Shown here: positions 55,236 through 64,000 of the stretch, in pieces
How the letters are laid out: each line of letters opens with the position of its first letter
How positions within the stretch are numbered: the stretch's first letter is position 1
Source: Quercus robur
Taxonomy: Eukaryota > Streptophyta > Magnoliopsida > Fagales > Fagaceae
Assembly (NCBI RefSeq): GCF_932294415.1
Contig: NC_065535.1
Span: forward strand, 10,882,282-10,946,281
Direction of reading: 5' to 3'
Length of the DNA stretch: 64,000 bases
Program-made: the position numbers and the translations under genes
The notes under the pieces: model-generated
Databases searched by the model: none
Seen by the model: the letters and a program-made list of their open reading frames with translations, nothing else
Told to the model about the DNA's origin: nothing

Positions 55236-58200
55236 ATGGATTCCATGGCCATGAGCCCTCAAAGGTCATCACCATCACCACCACAATCATCATCATCATT
55301 GTCATCGTTATCATCGCTATCTTCTTCTACTTCTCTTTATTCAACACCTCAATGGAAACATGACGTTTTTCTCAATTTCTATGGCAAGGACACGCACAAG
55401 AATTTCACAGACCATCTATATACTGCTTTGAAATAGAAAGGCATCGACGTGTTTAGAGATGACAAGAAACTCAAACGAGGAACATTCATTGATCTATAGC
55501 TAATGAAAGCTATAAGAGAATCCAAGTATGCAATCATTATTCTCTCAGAAAACTATGCCTTTTCAAGGTGGTGTTTGGATGAACTTGCCAAGATCTTACA
55601 ATGCATGAAATAGACGGGACTCAAGGTTTTGCCAGTTTTCTACTATGTGAATCCCTCTGCTATACAGAACCAGATAGAGACTTTTGCAGAAGCTTTTGCT
55701 AAACATGAAGATGATCCTAAAGTTAGCAGAGAAAAGTTGCAAATATGGAAAACTGCATTGAGAGAGGTGGGCAATATCTCAGGATGGCATTTACATGACA
55801 GGTGATGTTATGCACCCAATTGATATTGAATTAGTTTAGTGTGTGTTGTGTAGCTGTGACACATATGTGAGTCTAGTGCATTTAGAATTATCCTTATACT
55901 CATCGAGTTAATCTACATGACGTTTTCTTTTTGGTTAATTCCCGTACACATTCCATTGAAAATTCGATTTCAGTTATAATTGTAAAATCGTTAATTTCAC
56001 AATTTTAGCATTGTGTTGTGTAACTATCACCACTCTTGAGGGAACATTCAAAGTGTCCCCTGTATATGAACTTGGGAAATATTGGACTTTTGGTAAGAAC
56101 CTTTGAGTTGTTTGAGCTATGAGGCATGGTAATCAATTAATCAATAACCGTCAAGCCAGCCTAACATAGACTTATGTGGTCCAGTTGCCTTCCTCTTCAG
56201 TTCTCGGCCATCTAACATTTGTAACCATTTGCTACATGTTATTGGTCTGGTTCATTTCTTTTGCCTGCTGTCTAAGTGTAGGGAAAAAAAACTTAATTCA
56301 AGTGATTTATATAAAGGAAAAGTAATTCATTTTTTTTCTTTCTCTTTTTGAAAAATGAGATGATTTTAGTATCAAAATTGAGAGAGAACAATTGCTTAAA
56401 TTTTAAAAGATTTTTTTTTTTGTTTGGTGGCCTTGAAGAAGGAGAAAGGGAAAAAGGGAGGGGGGCCGGCTTTCTTATTTTGGCTAGTTGGGAGGTAATG
56501 TGGCTGGCTGTCCGTAGCAATCCAAAAAAATTGGACTAAGGCTTGGTTGTTATAGGAAGGTAATGTGTTAAAAGCCCTAAAAACTTGGGAGTACCTATTT
56601 CTCTAGTGAAGCTTGACTTCTGCACTTTTTGACACACTGTGTTCATCATCGTGAACATAAAGTATATTTGATTTTCAATAAAATTACATTACTTCTTTCT
56701 TACCAAAAAAATCTCTAGTGAAGCTAAATGTTACAAAATTACCGAACGTTTTGTCTCTTATGGCTACCAATGTCTCATCAAAGTTAATTTTTTGTTACAT
56801 TCTTTACAGGCCTAAAGCAACAGTTATTCGAAAAATCACTAGAAGGATAGTAAGTGAATTGTATGGTGACTTCTCAAGTCTCTCCAAGGAACTTGTTGGA
56901 ATGGAATCCCGTGTGGAGGAAATGATGGCCTTCTTAGGTATAGGGTTGGAATTGGATGATGTTCGCTTTATTGGGATTTGGGGGATGGGGGGAGTGGGTA
57001 AAACGGCTCTAGCAGAAGTCATTTATTGCAAAATTTCTAATCAATTTGAGGCTAAAAGCTTTATTTCTGTCAGTTCTATTAGAGAAACAGGAAATCATGG
57101 TCTAGTTTCTTTACAAAAACAACTTCTATATAAGATCCTCAAGGAAAGAGAAGTAAATATATGGGATGTGCATGGGGGTATTGATGTGATAGGAAAAAGA
57201 TTACATAATAGAAAGGTTCTTATTGTTCTTGATGATGTGGATGAAAAAGACCAACTAGATGCATTAGCGAGAATGCACGATTGGTTTGGTCCTAGGAGTA
57301 GGATCATCATAACAAGTAGAGATAAACACTTGTTGGAAAGATATCACATGGATATGATATATAGGGTAAAGGGACTAGAAGATGATAAAGCCCTAGAGCT
57401 CTTTAGCTAGACAATCTTTAAGAAGCCTCGTCCTGAAAAAGATTTTGTGGATCTATCCAAAGGTTTTGTTAAGTACGCTCAAGGCCTTCCTTTATCTCTT
57501 GAAATTTTGAGCTTCTCGTTGATTGATAAAACAAGAAAGGTGTGGGAAGCTACCTTGGATCAACTAAAAGAAAATCTAAATAGAAGAATTTTTGATACAC
57601 TTGAAATCGGTTATAAGGGATTGGAGTATTCAACAAAAAAACTATTTTTGGATATTGCATGTTTCTTCAAAGGAGAAGACAAAAATCAAGTTGTAGATAT
57701 ACTAAAAGATTCTAGTTACTACAAGGATATAGAAATTTTGAAAGATAAATCTCTCATTACCATTTCAGGAGGAAAATTGTGGATGCATGATTTGTTACAA
57801 GAAATGGGTAAAGAGATTGTTAGTTGTGAAGCACCTCAAGAGCCTGGGAGACGTAGTAGGTTGTGGAATGATATGGATATTTTTTCTATATTGAAGAATA
57901 ATACTATAAGTGGATTAGTATACAGACATAAACTTAGATAAGTGTATATTTTTATAGTTCTTGTAAATGTATCTTGCCTTACTCTAATTTCATTGTTCCT
58001 GGTTACTAGGGGACAGAATTTATTGAAGGCATGGTGATAAACTCACCCCCACATAAAGAAGAATTGAATACCGAAGCCTTCTCAAAGATGAAAAGATTTA
58101 GGCTGATAAAAATCTGCAATGTGCAACTTCCTCAAGGCCTTAATTATCTCTCTAATGAACTACAAATGATGGACTGGTGTGATTATCCTTTGAAATCCAT

Positions 58201-58922
58201 GCCAATTAGTTTTCGGCCAACCAATCTTGTTGAACTCATCATGCCTCGCAATTGCATCGAGCAACTACCAACGGGATTTGCTGTAAGTTTTTCATAAATG
58301 CAAGTGTCTTTCTTTATAGGAAACAATATGTTATGTTCTTAACAACTTAATTTTCCATATTTATATACTGTTTTATTACAGAACTTGGACAAACTAAAAC
58401 TCATGGACCTTAGTGACTCTCAACACTTAATCAATACTCCTGACTTCAATGGATTCCCAAATCTTGAGAGGCTGATTTTTCAAGGTTGCACAAGATTGTA
58501 TAAGATTCACCCATCTATTGGAGCTCTCAAGCGGCTTACTCTATTACATCTGAAAGATTGCAAGCGTCTTCATAGCCTTCCACATGAAATCAACATGGAG
58601 TCACTTGAAATTTTTATTCTTTCTGGTTGTTCAAGACTTAGGAATTTTTCAGAGATCGGAAGAGATATGACACGTTTATTGGAGCTTTATCTGGACGAAA
58701 CTGCCATAGAAGAACTACCATCATCATTTAAGCATCTAACTGGCCTGATTTTATTGAATCTTCAAGAATGCGAAAATATTTCAAGTTTTCCACAGGTCAT
58801 TTATAGTTTGACTTCTCTTAAAATTCTCAACCTATTGGGATGTAATAGTCAACCACCTAAATCATGGCATTTTCCTGGACTTTTCTTCATCAATGCTACA
58901 CTTGTTTTATGGAAAAATAGTT

Positions 58923-59769
58923 TGTTGAAATGGCTTGAATTTTAATGACAGTGGTTTAACATTTCGGCTAAGCATTAAATGCTATGTTGTATGAATAGTC
59001 AAGGAAATTGGCAAGGAAACAACACCGACTTGAACAATATTCATGCATGGCTGAAATATTTGACTTCTTTGTTGATAGAAATCTTGCACTATTCTCTCAT
59101 GTCTGGAACATTTTAGATGCATCCATGCTTCACCTTTTAGCCGAAAATACATGCAAACCAAATTTATGCATAGCCGAAATGTATGACTCCATGGGCCATA
59201 AATGGATGCATGCCTATGTGTGAAAGTATGACTTGATTAACAAAGTCAAAGATATACAATTCCTTGTATGTAAGCTTGCATGAAGATTTATAGCACTTAT
59301 GCATTGAATGTTTAATGGATTGCTTAGCCACTATTGTTGACTTCCTTATCAATAGAAGTCTCTAGTGTGCTGAAATGTTGGTATTTTAGCTGGAACTTGG
59401 CTATAAATAGAGATGGAGCAATTGAGAGTAATAGGCTGTGAGAGAAAAAGGAGAGTTCCTATGCGAGTTAGGGAGATGGCAAAATAACTTCTTTTGTGTG
59501 TGTGCACCAGAGCTAGGAAGTTATGTCTTGCAAATTGTCTAAATACAATAGGGTGTTCTCTACTTATTTGTGAGAGAACCAAGGGTGTATTTGGGGTTTG
59601 GGTTTGTGTGAGAGTGTCTTCAAGTCATTGTTGTAATCTCCACAATTATAGTGAAAATTTATTCTGTCGCCTCCCGTGGACGTAGGCATATTGCTGAACC
59701 ACGTAAATTCCTTGTGTCATATTATCTTCTCTCTCTACTTTAATCTTGTGTCATATTATTTTCACAACA
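58923..59769 (+). mobile_element. Solo LTR (Copia-like) in the LRR exon of the TNL
   Basis: An 847 bp block begins tgttgaaatgg and ends ttcacaaca (TGTTG...CAACA), flanked by an exact 5 bp duplication tagtt (58918-58922 and 59770-59774). It contains a tataaatag promoter motif at about 59402 and the gtggacgtaggcatattgctgaaccacgt stretch at about 59676-59704, a form common at the end of plant Copia LTRs. No internal genes remain, so the element was reduced by LTR-LTR recombination. Confidence 0.88.
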
Positions 59770-60261
59770 TAGTTTCTTCATTGCCCAACATCTTGAACTT
59801 GAGCCAATCAACCTGTTTATGCCTAGGTCATTTTTAGGGTTAAGGTCTTTAGTGTCTCTAGAATTAAGTGACTACAATATTCTGGATGGTGCATTACCTA
59901 GTGATCTTGGATGCTTATCCTTTGTACAGTTTTTAAATCTGAGCAAAAGCAATTTTACACGCCTACCTGATAGCATCTCTCAACTTCCTAAACTTAGATT
60001 TCTTTACGTGGATAACTGTAGCAGGCTTCAAGCATTGCCAAATCTTCCACTTAGTGCACAATTTGTAATGGCAAGAGTGTGTGCTTCACTGCAAAACTAT
60101 AATGAAGTTGTTGTGTGGACTCCGGGTGAAACAAGATATACTTTTATTAATTGCCTCAGCTTGGTTAAGGATAAAGAATGCAAAATCATGGTGGTTTCTT
60201 TGCAAGATATACACTTCCAACCATTGTGGAAAATATACATGGAGGTCACCTCTCTCTCTCT

Positions 60262-60280
60262 CACACACACACACACATGC
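60262..60280. repeat. (TC)n(AC)n tract in the last TNL intron
   Basis: A short dinucleotide tract between the donor at 60245 and the acceptor at 60337, followed by repeated cttgttt and a pyrimidine run. Confidence 0.85.
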
Positions 60281-61073
60281 ACTGAACATCTTGTTTCTTG
60301 TTTCTTGTTTCTTATTTCCTTTTTTCTTTTTTAATAGGAGCAAATTCATCAAAGTGAAGGATTTTACAGCATTTCACCTCAAACTGAAATTCCATGCTGG
60401 TTTAACCGTAAGAGCCTTGGATCATCTATAACTATCCTTTTGCCTTCTCCTCTATATGATAACAATAGCTAGAGTGGAATTGCTGTGTGCGCTATTTTTG
60501 TAGTACAAAATGCTTCAGACGTCTTTCTTGGTCAAGAGTCAAAATATTTTCATGAGTTCATGTTTCATTTGGACATAGATAGAGATTGTGTAGATTTTCC
60601 CCTAGTCTTTAATATCCCTAAAGACAAATTCTGCGTTGGTTCATTTGGACTATGGTTATATATATCACGTGCATGGTTTAAGGATCATTTGGATGAATGT
60701 AGTTGCATTAGCACTTCACTTAAAACCTATAAAGCACGAGTGCATTTCGGGACTCGGGTGCGAGTGCGGGTGCGGGTGCGAGACTCAGCAATTTTTGAAA
60801 AAAGTGGGTGCGGGTGCGGCGGAACTCGGTGATTAAAAAATTATTAAAAATATTTTTACAATATATTTTTAATATATTGCTAAGCATACTTTTTCACATT
60901 ATATAAACATATACCAAATTTAAGAGCAATAGTAGATAATAACTAAAATATGATGTTTATAAATTAAATACAACCTACAAGATTGAAACTAAAACATTCC
61001 ATGATGTTCAGAAATTAGAATACTACTCACAAATTTGAAACTAAAACAAAATAAAAGATAATCAACAAGACAA

Positions 61074-63389
61074 TCAAACACTAAGATCATCATCCTCAAG
61101 ATCAATAGCTTCACTTCGAACTTCACTTTCACTAGTAGTAGCACTAGTGTTAACATTCTCAATAACCATGGCCTCCAATTCTGGCTCATTAAGTGTAAGA
61201 GCTGCATTCTCGAGAATTCCAACTCCTCCATGTATGTCGCTCTCATTCCAAGAGTCTCCTGCAATATTCCACATCTTTGTTGCTATATGTATGTACTCTT
61301 CATTGCGCCTTGACAAGAGTCGAAGATTAGAATGCACACATACCAAATCCTTAGTGAGTGCAGGAGCCATTTTGTTTCTTTTTAAGGAATGAATATATTT
61401 GTATGTACTCCAATTTCTCTTAACGCATGAGGATGAACAAGGTTGTCCAAGAAGTTTAAGGGCAAGGGTTTGAAGAGTTGGAAATGCAGAGCCATGAAGA
61501 GTTGTAAGGCCCACCTATCTGTCAAGGCACCTGGTGAAGGAAACCTCCCTCCTGAAAATGTAGCAAACTCAAACTTTACCACCGTTAAGTCATTCTCATC
61601 TTCAAAGTATCACTCCAAACACTTGCTTCTTTCTATAGAAATTTCATGATCTCGATGTGGAGGGATGCGTTTTGGATTCACTGAAAGCCATTCAGTGGAG
61701 TAATACCTAGTTAAAGATTAAAAAACAAATATAGATGAAACGTGTGTTTTTCTAAAAGGGTGAACTAAGGAAAATAGAAAATAAATGTACTTACTTAGGA
61801 TTTAAGGAATGAGCCAAGCAATGTAGTGGTGTACAATTTTTAGTCCATCGATCAATGAGTATATCATACACCACACCCCAAAATGAGCTGTACTGATCAT
61901 CTTCCAAGCCTTCATGCCGATATATTACTGCCTTCACCTTCTCTATCATTGAATCCCACATCTCATACATAAGATGAAGACAAGGCTTATCTGTGTCGGC
62001 TATTCATAGCATATCATAAATGGGTGCTGTGAATTTAAGGATATAATCAATATTATCCCACCAAAGATCACTTAGAATTATATCTTTCACCTTTTGAGCT
62101 TTTCCAACATCATCTCTCCCTATAAGAAGCCCATTGGTCACTAATAGCCATGACTTGAAGGCATCTTTTTATCAACTTCAACCTTTTCAACATTACAACA
62201 ACCGAAACAAATCTAGTATCAGCAACTTGGAGTAGTTTTAATGGACAAAATTCATTAAACATTGCCAACCTCATTGAATATGGTTCATGATAAAAACACG
62301 TATGAAGGATGCATCATTAGCAATACGTGTAATCCAACTACATTCTAACTTCATTTCTTTCAGTGTTTTTTGCTGCACAAATATTCTTCAAAACTAGATT
62401 GAGAGTGTGGACAACACAGGGTGTCCAAAATATTTTAGGATACTCACCTTTAATAAGAGCTCCAGCAAAGTCACATTAGCATTATCAGTGATGACTTGGA
62501 CAACTTTTTCATGTCCAATCTCTTTTATAGCATCTTTCAACACTCCAGCAATATAATGTTTGTCTTTGAACTCACCTAACCCATCAATTGCCTTTATAAA
62601 CACTGGACCCCCATCTGATACAGCCATAATATTAATAAGAGGCCTCATTTGTGGATTTGACCATCCATCAGAAACTATACTTACACCATTTTCAAGCCAA
62701 GAGTCCTTAATTGGTTTCAAAAGTTTTTCAACATGAGCTCTTTCTTTTTGTAAAAGTGTTGTTCTCAAGGCATTGTATCCAGGAGGAAGATAACCTGGAG
62801 TGCTATGGGAAGCAACAAATGCATAGGAACTACGATAATGTGGGCTCCTTGCAAAGTTAAACGGAAGCCCAGTGGTGTAAAACATCCTAGCAATTCTGCT
62901 ATCCAAATCATGTCTAGCATTATTTTGGAATGCTTTCTCCAAAGTAGAATTCATAGTCACCTTCCTCCTCTTACCATCAACCAGATTTGTACTATCACTC
63001 CCTTCCTGTCTCTGAAATGGGGAAATAGGTATCCCACGGCCTGGGGGAGGTGAGGGTAAGGGAATTTGACTTCTCTATTCTCTCTCTAACTTATTATTCT
63101 CAACTTGATCGTGCACTCGCTGCATTTCCAGCCTATGGCTCTTTGTCACCTTAATGCATGCTCTAATACCTTTGCCAAAAATTTGTAATAAATGAGCCTT
63201 AACCCTAGAATAGGATCCCATAAAAACTATATCACAATAGTTGCACTTGAAGTATGTGTTTCCACCTGATTTATCAGAAGCATTAGGTGGTTTTTCTACT
63301 TTAGTCACATACTGCCAAAGAGGAGATTCATCATTTGGCACTTCTTGATTAGATGAAGGTGAAGTTTCTGTGCTAGTAACTTCGTCCAT
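61074..63389 (-). pseudogene. hAT transposase (BED finger, DUF659, hATC), inactivated
   Basis: From 63389 it encodes a BED-type zinc finger (FKCNYCDIVF...VKAHLL). In the same frame, after a TAG at 63075-63077, comes a DUF659 transposase segment (SIVSDGWSN, VQVITDNA) to about 62480. A 1-base shift near 62475 then moves the frame so that the expected KIFWTPCVVHTLNL is read in another frame. Further on are EMWDSMIEKVKAVIYRHEG (about 61950) and, after an intron-like gap and a second frame change, the hATC dimerisation region LALKLLGQPCSSSCVKRNWS with the stop at 61074. The protein would have bound element ends and catalysed cut-and-paste transposition. The stop and shifts indicate it is inactive. 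Confidence 0.85.
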
Positions 63390-63605
63390 TGCAAATTCAA
63401 TAGATTCAATTTAATCTACAAATAATAACTATTAACTAAATAAATTAATAATAAATCAAACCCAAGTTCACAGATTCACAAATCACAATGAGTAATAAGT
63501 AATAACTATTAACTAAATAAAACTAAGATTGAAAAGAAACTAAGATTCACAAATCACAGATTCACAGGTTCACAAATCACTTCTGAATCCTATCTTATCC
63601 TAACT

Positions 63606-63666
63606 GATTTACAAATTTTATTAGTTAGGATAAGATTCTTATCCTAACTAATAAAATTTGTAAATC
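63606..63666. repeat. Perfect 29 bp inverted repeat (hairpin) with 3-base loop
   Basis: The left arm 63606-63634 (gatttacaaatttta...) is exactly reverse-complementary to 63638-63666, with loop att. It lies about 220 bases upstream of the hAT transposase start. Confidence 0.9.
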
Positions 63667-64000
63667 ACAAGAACCATATTAATAACAAAACCCTTTAACT
63701 CCCACAAGAACCAAAAAAACACAGCAAGCACACAAATTTTCCGATTCACAAATTCATTTCTAAGCAATTTGAAAGAGAGAAATCGTAAAAAACAGAGAGT
63801 AAAAATTCAAGAGAAATATACAGAATAAAGTTAAATAAGCAATGATTTAGATTTAGTTACTAGAGCACAGAGAAGAGAGAGCACACTTGAAGCCGAGCAC
63901 ACCGTAGACTTGCAGAGAGCACAAAGAAGAGAGATGAGGGACGGTGTGAGAAAGAGTGTTTGGATGAAGTGAGAGTGTGTGAGAGTCCTAGGGTTTTAGG

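Larger units (their letters stand above)
55236..60745 (+). pseudogene. TIR-NBS-LRR (TNL) disease resistance gene, disrupted
   Basis: Exon order is that of a TNL. The TIR exon is 55236..55801 (KHDVFLNFYGKDT near the start, WCLDEL later). The NB-ARC exon is 56810 to about 57905: P-loop GMGGVGKTA, kinase-2 KVLIVLDDVDE, RNBS-B IIITSRD, GLPL and MHDL are all present. LRR exons are 58010..58282 and 58382 onwards, and a C-terminal C-JID-type exon starts at 60338. Intact TNLs use the TIR as an NAD-cleaving enzyme after pathogen recognition. Damage: in-frame TAG at 55434, 55497, 55611, 57408 and 60470; the expected GT donor after the NB-ARC exon reads AT (57906-57907); a solo LTR splits the LRR exon at 58923..59769; the C-JID frame runs into transposon sequence after about 60740. 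Apart from these the frame is open, so inactivation may be recent, but one functional product is very unlikely. Confidence 0.9.
60745..64000 (-). mobile_element. Degenerate hAT transposon, running to or past the window end
   Basis: It starts with gggtgcg-rich terminal subrepeats (about 60754-60830) and contains a broken hAT transposase on the minus strand. Its other end was not found, so the element probably continues beyond 64000. The junction at about 60745 coincides with loss of the TNL C-JID coding sequence. No 8 bp duplication can be tested with one end missing. The 63390-64000 part would be its 5' leader and holds a perfect 61 bp hairpin. Confidence 0.75.

Noticed and set aside
54987..55262. 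Minus-strand open frame with a poly-Glu run
   Set aside because: It is the antisense of the (CTT)n tract in the TNL leader, not a gene.
57906..58009. U12-type AT-AC intron in the TNL
   Set aside because: The donor is ataagt rather than atatcctt and the intron ends in ctag, so a mutated ordinary donor is more likely.

Overview
This is plant nuclear DNA. The genes have GT-AG introns, the spacers are AT-rich, and there are many microsatellites, foldback elements, tRNA-derived SINEs, solo LTRs and hAT-type DNA transposons. The gene families (cytokinin oxidase, jacalin lectin, DYW-type PPR, TIR-NBS-LRR) indicate a eudicot. A woody Fagales genome such as oak or chestnut is my guess from the style of the repeats; that is inference, not proof.

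Layout. 1-3.4 kb: 3' end of a gene for an RsmI-type rRNA 2'-O-ribose methyltransferase (+ strand), with a SINE in its intron and a tandem duplication in its 3' flank. 5.5-12.0 kb: complete five-exon cytokinin dehydrogenase gene, CKX5-like (- strand), with a cluster of four G-boxes upstream. 12.7-32 kb: a gene desert with foldback MITEs, a diverged tandem duplication (21.2-27.3 kb) in which one copy was later invaded by a SINE and two TIR elements, and a solo LTR sitting inside a TA repeat. 32.1-35.8 kb: complete four-exon gene for organellar (probably mitochondrial) ribosomal protein uL15 (+ strand), with a MITE in its last intron. 37.1-39.9 kb: complete seven-exon gene for a three-domain jacalin-related lectin (- strand). 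43.9-46.5 kb: single-exon DYW-class PPR gene (- strand). The lectin and PPR genes look like the orthologues of the neighbouring Arabidopsis genes At1g19715 and At1g19720, so this pair is probably conserved microsynteny. 46.8-55 kb: tandem repeats and a 4.4 kb element with long terminal inverted repeats, which itself carries a 937 bp hAT-like insertion, a Stowaway-like MITE and exon-like sequence. 55.2-60.7 kb: a TIR-NBS-LRR resistance gene (+ strand) that is now a pseudogene. It has five in-frame amber codons, a damaged splice donor and a solo LTR in its LRR exon, and its 3' end is lost where a degenerate hAT transposon (- strand) begins. That transposon runs to or past the window end.

The genes form no operon or shared pathway; they are independent plant genes. 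I did not find a convincing undescribed biological system. The most interesting parts are the amber-only decay of the resistance gene, the nested transposon that may have captured host exons, and the duplicated block that shows before-and-after insertion sites. Exon boundaries come from reading frame, GT-AG signals and family knowledge; no transcript or database search was available.
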